A DNA stretch of 64,000 nt, from the NCBI GenBank assembly GCA_910579155.1, contig CAJTTS010000004.1:1-64000 (forward strand). Direction: 5' to 3'. The DNA is from an uncultured Oscillospiraceae bacterium (GTDB lineage Bacteria > Bacillota_A > Clostridia > Oscillospirales > Oscillospiraceae). Positions within the stretch are counted from its first letter, which is position 1. Every line of letters begins with the position of its first letter. Made by a program: the position numbers and the translations under genes. The notes under the pieces were generated by a model that was not told where the DNA came from, made no database searches, and saw only the letters and a list, made by a program, of their open reading frames with translations. Of the stretch, positions 24,952-33,590 are shown piece after piece.

Positions 24952-25356
24952 GTGCGGCACTTGAAGGAGAATGACATCTGCCGCTACTGCGGCGGCGTGA
25001 TCAAGCTGATCCCCGCCAGCGCTGTCTACGGCGAGTCTACCCAGCGGCTGGGCATGGAGGGCGAGTCCGTCTACCAGTGCCAGAACTGCAATGCACGGGT
25101 GGGCTGCCACAAGGGCACCACACGGGCCCTGGGCAACGTGGCCAACGAAGTGCTGCGGCTGAAGCGGATGGAGGCCCACCGGGTATTTGACGTCTTGTGG
25201 AAAAGCGGGCGCATGACCAGAACGGGGGCGTACCGCTGGCTGGCGGGGGAGCTCCATCTGCCCGAGGGCCGCGCCCACATTGGTGGGTTTGAGATGGGTC
25301 AGTGTCAGAGGGTCATTGAGCTGTGTGAAAAATGGAACAACGAGGAGGCGGCGTAA
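24952..25356 (+). CDS. DUF3268-like zinc-finger protein
   Basis: 134 residues from GTG 24952 (TTG 24961 also possible). The N-terminus has a zinc ribbon, 'CRYCGGVIKLIPAS' and 'YQCQNCNARVGCHKGT'. The middle reads 'RLKRMEAHRVFDVLWKSG' and then 'RTGAYRWLAGELHLP', matching DUF3268 zinc-finger-containing proteins. The function is unknown; the family is common on Firmicutes mobile elements. It overlaps the next gene by one base. Confidence 0.75.
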   Translation: MRHLKENDICRYCGGVIKLIPASAVYGESTQRLGMEGESVYQCQNCNARVGCHKGTTRALGNVANEVLRLKRMEAHRVFDVLWKSGRMTRTGAYRWLAGELHLPEGRAHIGGFEMGQCQRVIELCEKWNNEEAA

Positions 25357-25784
25357 TGCGGGACTGTGAACGCAAAGATCCGTTGTGCGGCTGCATTGAC
25401 TGGCAACAGGACGATCTGGCCGCGCGGATACACCATATTATTTGCAATTTTGAGTTTACCGGCTTTGAGCTGGAATACACTGCGCTGAAACCAGGGGAGG
25501 ATTGCCGCCTGTGCAGGATTGGGCGGTGCCGAGTCTGCGGGAAGCGTCTGTGCTTTGGAGACGATCTGCCCACCCAATCCACTTCGGACGATCTGCTGAC
25601 AGAGATCTTCCGCCGGACGTTCCGGGAATGGATGGACAGCAAGGAACGCCAGTTGGATGGCGCGGACTGTTTTACGGATCTGTTTTTGGCACTGTTCCAT
25701 GAGGGCGACCACGAATTTGTTCGTAAATGGCTGGATCATCGTGCCGAGACGGTCTGCTCCGAGTTTCATGGGGAGGGCCTGTAA
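25356..25784 (+). CDS. Zinc-ribbon paralogue A
   Basis: 142 residues. The core motif 'FELEYTALKPGED' followed by 'GRCRVCGKRLCFGDDL' is shared with the proteins at 26348 and 27221, which read 'WELEYATL...GKCGQCGG' and 'WELCYSKL...GKCKACGG'. This copy is the shortest and lacks the C-terminal domain of the other two. I do not recognise the family. GAGGAGG lies 7 bp before the ATG. Confidence 0.65.
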   Translation: MRDCERKDPLCGCIDWQQDDLAARIHHIICNFEFTGFELEYTALKPGEDCRLCRIGRCRVCGKRLCFGDDLPTQSTSDDLLTEIFRRTFREWMDSKERQLDGADCFTDLFLALFHEGDHEFVRKWLDHRAETVCSEFHGEGL

Positions 25785-26351
25785 ATGGCAAAGCAGAAAT
25801 GCACCTTTCCGGGGCAGAATTGCCCCAATTGCCCGTACCATGAAACGGTGGGCGTGACACGCTATTGCAGCGGCTTCCCCAAAAAGCGGAAGGCCAAGCG
25901 GTTCAGAAAGTCCGACCCCAGGTACAAACCGCCCAAGTGGTGCCCCCGGCGCATCTCGCCGCCGGTGTGCCGCGTCTATGGCTTTGTGAATGAGGATGCT
26001 GCCATCACAGATTGGCTGTTCAACCGGGAGGCAGCTGTGGCCGAGAGCGGCAATGAACAGGGTGCGTACCGCTCTGTTTCTGCGCACCGCTATAAGTTTC
26101 GGCTTGAGCTGACGCTGGGGCTGACCGCCAAGCAATTCTATGAGGCGATGCAGTTTGGGGCCCACACCTGTGTTACCTCTGAGATCAGGAACCAGGTGGA
26201 ACACGGCGAGGTCATTGAGATCGACGATGGCCTGAAGCCCTACTATTTCTACTATGCCAGCTTTCGGGTGATACCGCTGCTCTACTTTGACCGTTCGCGG
26301 GTGCAGCCCTCCGAGCCCGTCCCATCCATGGAAGGCGGTGGGCAGGGATGA
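25785..26351 (+). CDS. Cysteine-rich hypothetical protein
   Basis: 188 residues. The N-terminus is Cys- and Lys-rich ('CTFPGQNCPNCPYHE', 'KKRKAKRFRKSDPR'), consistent with nucleic-acid binding through a small metal site. The rest is an unassigned alpha/beta domain ('YKFRLELTLGLTAKQFYEA'). The start codon directly follows the stop of the previous gene, so the two are coupled. No family recognised. Confidence 0.6.
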   Translation: MAKQKCTFPGQNCPNCPYHETVGVTRYCSGFPKKRKAKRFRKSDPRYKPPKWCPRRISPPVCRVYGFVNEDAAITDWLFNREAAVAESGNEQGAYRSVSAHRYKFRLELTLGLTAKQFYEAMQFGAHTCVTSEIRNQVEHGEVIEIDDGLKPYYFYYASFRVIPLLYFDRSRVQPSEPVPSMEGGGQG

Positions 26352-27181
26352 GCGAACGCTGGTGCGAATGCCCCGGCCATGAAAGCCGCGATTTCCGCGA
26401 GCTGACGGATCACTACTGTGCGCATTTTATCCCCGCCGGATGGGAGCTGGAATACGCCACCCTGCTGGAGCGGGAGGAACGGCGGACGCTTTACATCACC
26501 GGGAAGTGCGGCCAGTGCGGCGGCTTCATGCGCACAGGCGAGGACATCTCCGGCATCGGCACCCATGACAGCTTCCTGCGGGACGTCTGCGCGTCCATGC
26601 TGCGGTTCCGGCCCTATGCCGGACGGGACGGGTACGGCCTTTACCGGGGCGGCGTTCCTCCGCGGCTGGAATGGTACTGGCGGCAGGACCAAATGACATT
26701 GGCAGAGCGCGTTGAGCAGTTCGCCGCCCTCTTTCACGTGGGGGTGGACCAGCTGATCGCCCGGCGCTGGGCAAAGGAGCATATGCCTGCCCAGGATTTC
26801 CCCAGGGAGACCACGACCGAGTTTTTCAACGGTGTGATCAAGCTGGTGCAGTCCAGTGGTTTCTGGCCCGATCAGAGCACTTTTATCACCTGCGAACCGG
26901 CCTGTCCCACCTGGCCTCCGTATTTGGTGCTGTGCCATCCCAAGTTCAGCTTTGTGCCTGAGTTGAAGGCCGGAGCCGGCGGGGGACTGTGCATTGAGTG
27001 CTATCTGAACGGCATCTTTGACAGCGCGGGCAATCACAGGCTGTTGATCGGGACCATAAGAACCGTCTGTGACGACCGGGATACCAGCGTTATCATGGGT
27101 TCGCTGACCGGGGCCCTGCTGTACTACGGCGAAGTCTACCGCAAGGCAAATTTACACCGCTACGCTCCCTATAGGCTTTGA
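26348..27181 (+). CDS. Zinc-ribbon paralogue B
   Basis: 277 residues, overlapping the previous gene by 4 bp. N-terminal 'CECPGHESRDFRELTDHYC' leads into 'HFIPAGWELEYATLLEREE' and the ribbon 'GKCGQCGGFM'. The C-terminal half ('GGLCIECYLNGIFDSAGNH', 'LHRYAPYRL') aligns by eye with paralogue C ('GIYINCYLRGKFDESGR', 'IHRYTPQKA'). The role is unknown. Confidence 0.65.
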   Translation: MSERWCECPGHESRDFRELTDHYCAHFIPAGWELEYATLLEREERRTLYITGKCGQCGGFMRTGEDISGIGTHDSFLRDVCASMLRFRPYAGRDGYGLYRGGVPPRLEWYWRQDQMTLAERVEQFAALFHVGVDQLIARRWAKEHMPAQDFPRETTTEFFNGVIKLVQSSGFWPDQSTFITCEPACPTWPPYLVLCHPKFSFVPELKAGAGGGLCIECYLNGIFDSAGNHRLLIGTIRTVCDDRDTSVIMGSLTGALLYYGEVYRKANLHRYAPYRL

Positions 27182-27220
27182 AGCTGCCGGAGCGTCAGAC
27201 AGAAAAGGAGAAGAACGAAC

Positions 27221-28120
27221 ATGGTAAATAGATACTGCAAATGCTGCCATCACCTGGCTGGCCGGCCTGATGCCGCCGCCAATTTCTACAACAGCCATTT
27301 CATCCCTGAACGCTGGGAGTTGTGCTACTCCAAGCTCAGCGAGTGCTGGGGAGTCAGCCTGGTGGGCAAATGTAAAGCCTGCGGCGGTGATCTGGAGGAA
27401 ACCATCCCGATCCCGAAGGGCCTGATCGGAGACGACCTGCTGAAGGCCATCTACGATACGGTGCAGACCGCCCATCCCTATGACAAGTTCTGGGAGGGGG
27501 TAGGATACTGCGGCAGCTGTGAGGAACGCAGCAGGTTCTACGCGAGCCGGGACGATCGCGCCCAGTTCCGGCGGAGCCAGCAATTCCTGGATTTGTTCAA
27601 CGACTGGGACCGGGAGCGGGCACGGCTCTGGCTGGAACAGAATTTCCCGCCGGAGAAGCACACCGAGGTGTTCCGGGACACCGGCGGCAGCCTGCTCAGC
27701 AGCGTAATCCGCATGGCAATGGCAAACGGTGATTTTGACAGGGCCGGGGCCATCCTGGACTACTATCTGCCTTGTGAGCACGAGTCCAGCACTGGCGATA
27801 AGGCACCGCTCACAGCCTATGAATTTGATTTCGTGCCCATCCTCAACTATGGCAGCGAGGGCATTTATATCAACTGCTATCTGAGGGGGAAGTTTGATGA
27901 ATCCGGGCGGTTCTCCCTCCATGTGGGTACGTTGAAGACCCTAAAACGGGATCTGGAAAGTGAGAAGGTCATGGGCGGGCTGTGCGGCGTGCTGCACTAC
28001 TATGCACATCGGTATGTCAACCAAGAAATCCACCGCTATACCCCGCAAAAGGCGTTAGAGGCGGAGTATCAGCGGCAGCTTGATAAAAAAGAAGATGAGG
28101 AGGGCTGTGTTCATGGATGA
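27221..28120 (+). CDS. Zinc-ribbon paralogue C
   Basis: 299 residues. 'YCKCCHHLAGRPDAAANFY' precedes 'HFIPERWELCYSKLSEC' and the ribbon 'GKCKACGGDL'. The C-terminal domain matches paralogue B. The three tandem copies differ in length and in their middle segments, as expected from duplication and fast divergence. AAAAGGAG lies 10 bp upstream. Confidence 0.65.
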   Translation: MVNRYCKCCHHLAGRPDAAANFYNSHFIPERWELCYSKLSECWGVSLVGKCKACGGDLEETIPIPKGLIGDDLLKAIYDTVQTAHPYDKFWEGVGYCGSCEERSRFYASRDDRAQFRRSQQFLDLFNDWDRERARLWLEQNFPPEKHTEVFRDTGGSLLSSVIRMAMANGDFDRAGAILDYYLPCEHESSTGDKAPLTAYEFDFVPILNYGSEGIYINCYLRGKFDESGRFSLHVGTLKTLKRDLESEKVMGGLCGVLHYYAHRYVNQEIHRYTPQKALEAEYQRQLDKKEDEEGCVHG

Positions 28121-28193
28121 GCGCTATGTGAAGCATTTGCTTCAAGCAGAGGGAAATGCCGTCTTTCGAAATGAAATGGGGTTCGCGGCATGA
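28113..28193 (+). CDS. 26-aa open frame between paralogue C and the next gene
   Basis: A short frame (MDERYVKHLLQAEGNAV and nine more residues) overlaps the previous stop by 8 bp and the next start by 4 bp. The tight ATGA-style packing on both sides suggests it is translated, perhaps only for coupling, or that it is the remnant of a longer gene. Confidence 0.4.
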   Translation: MDERYVKHLLQAEGNAVFRNEMGFAA

Positions 28194-28459
28194 CGTTTTT
28201 CGAGTGCTGCGAGACTGTGCGGGCCGGCGGCCTGCGCATGATACGCCCCAGCGCAGAAACGCCCGGGCAGTACGACCTGTGCGAGCCGTTTGAAAACGGA
28301 AAGGGCTGGACCTGGCTGGACGCTGTGACGGCTAACGTGGTGTGTCAGGTGCATGACGCCCTTTCGCCGGACCGGCAGGAAAAGTTTGAAGCCCTGCCCG
28401 CAAAAGTGATTTTGGATTTCTGCTGGAAAATCGCCAATAGAACACAGAACAACCTGTAG
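28190..28459 (+). CDS. Hypothetical protein (89 aa)
   Basis: 89 residues: 'FFECCETVRAGGLRMI', 'GKGWTWLDAVTANVVCQVHD' and 'KVILDFCWKIANRTQNNL'. It is a compact, mostly helical protein without recognisable motifs. Similar small proteins accompany the zinc-ribbon genes here in one transcript. Function unknown. Confidence 0.6.
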   Translation: MTFFECCETVRAGGLRMIRPSAETPGQYDLCEPFENGKGWTWLDAVTANVVCQVHDALSPDRQEKFEALPAKVILDFCWKIANRTQNNL

Positions 28460-28537
28460 CATCAAGGGAAAACGTCAATTCTCAAATGGGGCCGGGACCC
28501 AATTTCCGGCCCCCAAAATACAAAGGAGTTTATAGAA

Positions 28538-28719
28538 ATGGATAACATCATTTACTTATCGGATCGCAACCGCATTGTGGAGGAACATCTCCACTATATC
28601 GACACGCCCTGCTGTATGCCGCGCTGCTGCAAGCGGAGGAGTATCGGCCCAAGAACAACCTGTCGTGCTCGCGGTGCTACAGCGAGTATCTGGAATCAAC
28701 CGAATTGCCGGTAGAATAG
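28538..28719 (+). pseudogene. Frameshifted 60-residue zinc-knuckle ORF
   Basis: The ATG at 28538 follows CAAAGGAG and reads 'MDNIIYLSDRNRIVEEHLHY', then runs out of frame after 'IDT'. In another frame the sequence continues with good coding character ('ALLYAALLQAEEYRPKNN', 'CSRCYSEYLESTELPVE') to TAG at 28717. Adding one base near 28600 would join them into a protein of about 60 residues with a CxxC knuckle. Either a real single-base loss or an assembly error. Confidence 0.6.
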
Positions 28720-28730
28720 GAGAGAAAATT

Positions 28731-30122
28731 ATGCAGAATCAAAACATGACCCTGCTGAATCGTATGCTGGCCGTTATGGACGACGTGAACGCCCAGGTGG
28801 CGGAGCGGGAGGAGCTGGTGGAGGCCATCGCCATCGCCCTGCTCACCCGGAAGAACTTGTTCATCCTGGGCGCGCCCGGCCAGGCCAAGAGCTACGCCAT
28901 CAACCAGTTCCGCGCCCGCATCACCGGGGCCCGGCAGTTTGAACGCCTATTGTCCAAGCAGACCGACGAGGAACAGCTTTTTGGGCGCGTGGATCTGTCC
29001 AGCCTGCTTCCCGGCTCCGTCCCGGAGTCCGTTGTGAGCGGTGATGAGCTCTACCAGCATCTGCGTTCAAAGCTGGAGTGCTTTGTAGAAAGCTTTTCCA
29101 GCCAAAAGGATTCGCCGTCAACTTATGAACTGCTGAGGGCGCACACGGCGGCGCTGGCGGATTATCGGGCGGCGCTGGCGGCGCTCCATGTCGGTGAGCC
29201 CCAGGTGAACACTTCGGGCAAGCTGCCGGAGGCGGACATCGCATTCCTGGATGAGATCTTCAAGTGCAATGACGGGGTACTCAACTCCCTGCTCACCGCC
29301 CTCAACGAGCGCAAGTACACCAACGAGGGCCGTACTTATCCCATACCCACCATCTCCTTCTTTGCGGCGTCCAACGAGATCCCCAACTTCAGCGATCCCC
29401 AAGAGAAGATCCTGGAAGCCCTCTATGACCGGCTGGAGCTGAAGGTGGTGACGGACAACATCTCAGGCCGCACCAAGCGGCTGGCGGTGCTGGCGGACAA
29501 GCAGGCGGGGCGCGCCGGACAAATTACTGCGTCCATCACGCTGGATGAACTGGGGCAGATGCAGGCGGAGGTGGCGGCGATCCCGGTGCCCGATGCCGCC
29601 AATGAGCTGGCGGACGATATCCTGTGCCAGCTCCGCAAGGACGGCATTCCGGTGTCTGACCGAAAGTATCTCAACTACTATCCCATCGCCCAGGCCAAGG
29701 CGTGGCTGTCCGGCCATGCCCAGGTGGAGTCCCAGGATCTGCTGGCGCTGAAGAACTACCTCTGGCAGAAGCCCGCTGACCGTCCTGTGGTGGAATCGAC
29801 GCTGAACCGTATGTGCGTCAACCCCATGCAGGACAAGGTGAGCGGCGTCCGGGCCATGGCCATGGATGTGCAGACGGAGTTTGACGCCAACCGCGCTGAC
29901 ACCAACAAGCCCAATGCGGGCAGCAAGGCCCTCATCAAGCTGCGGGGCGAGCTGGTGCGTCTGTACGGCGAGCAGCAGAAGCTGGCTGCGTCCGCCCAGT
30001 CGGACGGCGAAACGGCGCTGACGGATGAACTGCTGGCGGATATGGAGCGGATCAACAAGCAGGCCCACGAAGCCGTGGGTTTCACCTATACGCCGCTGGG
30101 GCAGCTGGCGGCGCTGCAATAA
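28731..30122 (+). CDS. MoxR/RavA-type AAA+ ATPase
   Basis: 463 residues. Walker A is 'GAPGQAKS', Walker B 'IAFLDEIFKCNDGVLNSLL', and the sensor region is 'FFAASNEIPNF', the MoxR-family signature. The C-terminal part holds a helical lid and a long helix. MoxR ATPases act as chaperone-like remodelers together with a VWA-domain protein; such a partner is encoded at 31546. AGGAGAG precedes the ATG. Confidence 0.85.
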   Translation: MQNQNMTLLNRMLAVMDDVNAQVAEREELVEAIAIALLTRKNLFILGAPGQAKSYAINQFRARITGARQFERLLSKQTDEEQLFGRVDLSSLLPGSVPESVVSGDELYQHLRSKLECFVESFSSQKDSPSTYELLRAHTAALADYRAALAALHVGEPQVNTSGKLPEADIAFLDEIFKCNDGVLNSLLTALNERKYTNEGRTYPIPTISFFAASNEIPNFSDPQEKILEALYDRLELKVVTDNISGRTKRLAVLADKQAGRAGQITASITLDELGQMQAEVAAIPVPDAANELADDILCQLRKDGIPVSDRKYLNYYPIAQAKAWLSGHAQVESQDLLALKNYLWQKPADRPVVESTLNRMCVNPMQDKVSGVRAMAMDVQTEFDANRADTNKPNAGSKALIKLRGELVRLYGEQQKLAASAQSDGETALTDELLADMERINKQAHEAVGFTYTPLGQLAALQ

Positions 30123-30143
30123 AAATACAAGGAGGACAAAATC

Positions 30144-30596
30144 ATGTTGAACCACATCGTAATTATGGGCCGTCTGACCCGAGATCCGGAACTGCGGCAC
30201 ACCCAAGCGGGCACAGCCGTAGCCAGCTTCACCGTGGCGGTGGATCGGGATTTCAAGGACAAGGAGACCGGCGAACGCAAGACCGACTTCATCGACTGCG
30301 TGGCCTGGCGCTCCACCGGTGAGTTTGTGAACAAGTATTTCGCCAAGGGCCGCATGGCCGTGGTGGAGGGGCGTTTGCAGCTCCGGGACTGGCAGGACAA
30401 GGAGGGGAACAAGCGCCGCAGCGCGGAGATCCTGGTGTCTAACGTCTACTTCGGCAACAGTAAGCCCAAGGACAGCGAGAATGCCGGGGGTAAGGCCGAG
30501 GCCGGGAAGGATGACGATTTCCATCTGCCGGAGGGCTTTGGAACCGGCGGCGACAGCTTCGCGGATCTGTCGGGCGACGGCGACCTGCCGTTCTGA
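30144..30596 (+). CDS. ssb: Single-stranded DNA-binding protein
   Basis: 150 residues with the full SSB OB-fold ('LNHIVIMGRLTRDPELR', 'AVASFTVAVDRDFKDKETG', 'VVEGRLQLRDWQDKEG') and an acidic C-terminal tail ending in 'DGDLPF', the usual partner-binding tip. It protects ssDNA during replication or entry of the element. AAGGAGG precedes the ATG by 8 bp. Confidence 0.95.
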   Translation: MLNHIVIMGRLTRDPELRHTQAGTAVASFTVAVDRDFKDKETGERKTDFIDCVAWRSTGEFVNKYFAKGRMAVVEGRLQLRDWQDKEGNKRRSAEILVSNVYFGNSKPKDSENAGGKAEAGKDDDFHLPEGFGTGGDSFADLSGDGDLPF

Positions 30597-30668
30597 CGCA
30601 GCGCATGGCGGGAGGGGCAGCCTTCCCGCCATGCACGAATAAAACACACTTGTGAAGGAGAATGACAA

Positions 30669-31376
30669 ATGCCAACCTGCTTATTATGCAAAAAATATGT
30701 GACCTCCGGCTATGTGGTGTGCGACGATTGCGCCGAAAACATGAAGCCGGGTACCATGCAGCCTGCCCTGTACGGCTTTGCCGTATGGCTGGGTGCGGAC
30801 CTGGCGCGGGATCATGCGTCCGCGCCCTGTTCCATGTGCAAGTTACAGAAATCGGACGCCTGCCTTGATTCTGCCCTGTGCCGCCAGGGTATCACGGCCT
30901 GGCTCCGGGCAAAGGCCGACAAATTCCTGGAGACCTCCGGCTATGACGGAATCCTGGGGCGGTTAAAGACGGTGTGCCCTTTCCCCGAGGCGTTTGAGGA
31001 TATGGATGACGCCGACGGCCCCGGTAAGGGCCACCCCCGCAGGAAGATTGGCCACATCCGGGCGGATTATGACAATTACCGCTGGTGGAACACCGCATGG
31101 CCCTGCCATCAAGAGCTGACCACGCCGCCCATTACAGCGGAGATAGACCGCACCTATACGGCCCTTACCGCCCATGACGCCCTGCGTGACCTGAATGCCC
31201 TGCGGCAGTTCTGCTGGTCCCACCCGGAGGCGAAGGTGGGCGCTGGGCTGGCCGACGAGTTCAATTTCTACCTGGAGGGCAAGACCTGCGATTTCTGGGT
31301 GCGGCTCATCACCAGGGAGAAGGACTACAATATGTATCTGCACGCCTACGCCAAGGCTGAAAGGAGTGGCACATGA
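30669..31376 (+). CDS. Cysteine-rich hypothetical protein
   Basis: 235 residues. It starts with a zinc knuckle pair ('CLLCKKYVTSGYVVCDDC') and has a second Cys set at about 55-75 ('CSMCKLQKSDACLDSALC'). The rest is helical with 'DALRDLNALRQFCWSH' and 'FYLEGKTCDFWVRLI'. Function unknown. AAGGAG precedes the ATG and the 3' end overlaps the next gene (ATGA). Confidence 0.65.
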   Translation: MPTCLLCKKYVTSGYVVCDDCAENMKPGTMQPALYGFAVWLGADLARDHASAPCSMCKLQKSDACLDSALCRQGITAWLRAKADKFLETSGYDGILGRLKTVCPFPEAFEDMDDADGPGKGHPRRKIGHIRADYDNYRWWNTAWPCHQELTTPPITAEIDRTYTALTAHDALRDLNALRQFCWSHPEAKVGAGLADEFNFYLEGKTCDFWVRLITREKDYNMYLHAYAKAERSGT

Positions 31377-31546
31377 AGAAATATTTTGACTACTTAGACC
31401 GCCTGCGGGAGTCCGGCGTCACCAATATGTACGGCGCGGTTCCCTATCTCCAGCGGGAGTTCCCGGAGCTGGGCTTTGACCACACCCAGGCCGTCTACGT
31501 CCTGCGGCAGTGGATGGAGAGCCGTGAGAAGGGCGGGGATGCGTGA
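31373..31546 (+). CDS. Small hypothetical protein (57 aa)
   Basis: 57 residues ('MKKYFDYLDRLRESGVTN', 'YLQREFPELGFDHTQA'), a short helical protein. It overlaps the previous gene by 4 bp and the VWA gene start by one base, which argues that it is a real, coupled gene. No motif. Confidence 0.6.
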   Translation: MKKYFDYLDRLRESGVTNMYGAVPYLQREFPELGFDHTQAVYVLRQWMESREKGGDA

Positions 31547-33054
31547 TGCGAAAGCCCTACCGAACCATTGAGGATGTCCTGCGCTCCCCCTGGGCCGCCA
31601 TAGAGCGGCCCGGGGCGGGGCCAGCCACAGGCCGGGTGCTGCGTTCCACCAAACTGGAGGACAGCATCTACGCTGACCTGCGGAACGGCGACGACAGTCT
31701 GGAGCAGACCGAGGGGGAGGCGGCGAAAACGCTGCCCTCCTTCCCGGCCCTGTCCCGGGACGTGTTCCAGTCCTTCTACTCCCTGATGCCCAGGAAGAAC
31801 GGGGAGGATACGCTTTCCACATCTGCCCGGAAGTTCAACGCCCCCATTTTGGAGCACATCACCCAGAGCGGGGACTACCCCACGCTGAAGGCGGTGTGCG
31901 AGGGCCGGGAGCTGCCCGCCTATGAGGCAGCGTCCGAGTTCATCACCCGTACCGCCGGGGAGCTGGACAGTCTGCTTGACCACATCGGCGGGGAGAAAAA
32001 CGCGCTGGACACGTTGGAAAAGCTGGAAAATGCCGAAAAGCAGGCCCAAAACGATCTGGCCGGGCTGTTGGAGCGGATGCGGGCCATGAAGGGGCGGGAC
32101 CAGCAGTTGGAGCAATCTGTGGTTGACGCCGCCAACAAGGCCGAGAGCAAGCGCCGCCAGGTGGAGGCCGTGGGCAAGCTGGTGGACGCCAGCGCCGCGA
32201 AGGGAAAAGAGGACGTGGCCGCCGCGGTGGCCATGGCGGTGAGCACCGCCACCGAAAAGGCGGAGGAGGTTCAGAGCATCATCGGGGCCTGGGGCGATGC
32301 CCCCGGCAATCTGGAAAAGAACGAGGCCAACACCGGACTGCTGGCCCTGGTGCGTCAGAGCCCGGTGCTGCGGGACATTTCCAAATACCTGGGCCGTTTC
32401 CGGGAGATATTCGCCCAGGGCAAGCGCAATGGCTACGCCTACGGCCGGGGAGAGAAATACTCCCTGGAGCTGGGCCGTGACCTGTCCCGGGCCATCACGT
32501 CCGAACTGGCCATGCTGGCCTCGCCCCAGACCATCCCGCTGTTCCTGCGGAAATACCAGCGGGGGCAGATCAAGCAATACCGGCGCCGGGAGCCCATCTA
32601 CAAGGGCATGGGCGATATCATCTGCTGCCTGGACGAATCCATATCGACAAAGGGCGACCCCGCCGCCTGGGGGAAGGCCGTGGCGCTCACCCTGCTGGAA
32701 ATCGCGGCGGACAGCGGACGCGACTTTGCGTTGATCCATTTCTCCGGGCCGGGGAGCTTCAAAACGGATGTATTTCAGCCTGGGGAATACTCCCTGGAGG
32801 ACAAAATACGGGCTGCTGAAACATTTTTAGATGGCGGCACCGACTTTCAGACGCCCATGGAGCAGGCCCTGCTGCTGATGGAACTGGGCGGTTTTGAGAA
32901 TGCCGATATCGTGTTTATCACGGACGGCGAGTGTGAGCTGCCGGAGAACTATTTGGAACAGCTTCGGACTGAGCAGGCCAACCGGCGGTTCACCGTCACC
33001 GGGGTGCTGCTGGGGGATGCGATTGTGCGGGAACTGGTGAACCGCCGGGTATAA
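31546..33054 (+). CDS. VWA-domain protein (partner of the MoxR-type ATPase)
   Basis: 502 residues. The N-terminal two thirds are helical, with a coiled-coil-like stretch ('TLEKLENAEKQAQNDLAGLL'). The C-terminal third is a von Willebrand A domain with an intact MIDAS: 'CLDESIST' (DxSxS), the Thr in 'DGGTDFQTPM' and 'ITDGE'. MoxR ATPase plus VWA protein pairs form metal-dependent chaperone modules. The start is ATG 31546; a GTG one codon earlier is possible. Confidence 0.8.
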   Translation: MRKPYRTIEDVLRSPWAAIERPGAGPATGRVLRSTKLEDSIYADLRNGDDSLEQTEGEAAKTLPSFPALSRDVFQSFYSLMPRKNGEDTLSTSARKFNAPILEHITQSGDYPTLKAVCEGRELPAYEAASEFITRTAGELDSLLDHIGGEKNALDTLEKLENAEKQAQNDLAGLLERMRAMKGRDQQLEQSVVDAANKAESKRRQVEAVGKLVDASAAKGKEDVAAAVAMAVSTATEKAEEVQSIIGAWGDAPGNLEKNEANTGLLALVRQSPVLRDISKYLGRFREIFAQGKRNGYAYGRGEKYSLELGRDLSRAITSELAMLASPQTIPLFLRKYQRGQIKQYRRREPIYKGMGDIICCLDESISTKGDPAAWGKAVALTLLEIAADSGRDFALIHFSGPGSFKTDVFQPGEYSLEDKIRAAETFLDGGTDFQTPMEQALLLMELGGFENADIVFITDGECELPENYLEQLRTEQANRRFTVTGVLLGDAIVRELVNRRV

Positions 33055-33060
33055 ATATGG

Positions 33061-33089
33061 TTGCGGACACGGGCAAAACCGGCTATAAT
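33061..33089 (+). promoter_or_regulatory. Promoter before the DUF3990-like gene
   Basis: A TTGCGG -35-like box (33061-33066) lies 17 bp from a perfect TATAAT (33084-33089), about 30 bp before the ATG at 33119. It suggests separate transcription of the DUF3990/DUF3791-like pair. Confidence 0.5.
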
Positions 33090-33118
33090 AGGAATTGCCG
33101 AAGGGATGGTGATGTTTG

Positions 33119-33590
33119 ATGCGCACCTTATTTCATGGAAGCCGGATCGAAGTGAAATACCCGGAGATTCGGGTTCAAAAATTCCATAAGGATTTTTTCT
33201 GGGGCTTCTACTGCACCACGATGGAGGAGCAGGCCGCCCGCTGGTCCATACGGTTTGGCGGAAAGGGCGTGGTCAACGTCTATTCTTTTGATGACGGCGC
33301 GGAGCTGACGGTCAAGCGGTTCCCGGAGATATCGGACGAATGGCTGGACTTTATCGCGGCCTGCCGCAGCGGCTTCCCCCCACAGCTACGATGTGGGGGA
33401 AGGCCCCATGGCGGACGACACCATTTTCAACTATGTCCAGAGTTTTCTGGATGGGGAGATCAGCCGCACCGCCTTCTGGGAGCTGGCGAGGTTCAAGCAC
33501 CCCACCCATCAGATCAGTTTTCACACCGCCAAGGCGCTGGCCGCCCTGCGGTTCGAGAGGAGCTATGTTGTCGATGGAAAAGCGAAATGA
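33119..33590 (+). pseudogene. DUF3990-like gene, frameshifted in a C6 run
   Basis: From ATG 33119 it reads 'MRTLFHGSRIEVKYPEI' and 'KDFFWGFYCTTMEEQAARW', the start of DUF3990 proteins. At the six C residues 33376-33381 the frame changes; one C fewer restores 'HSYDVGEGPMADDTIFN' and then 'RFKHPTHQISFHTAKALAAL' to the TGA at 33588. The intact product would be about 157 residues. I recall DUF3990 as an ADP-ribosyltransferase-like family found with DUF3791 partners; that link is from memory. Homopolymer slippage or sequencing error are both possible. Confidence 0.75.
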
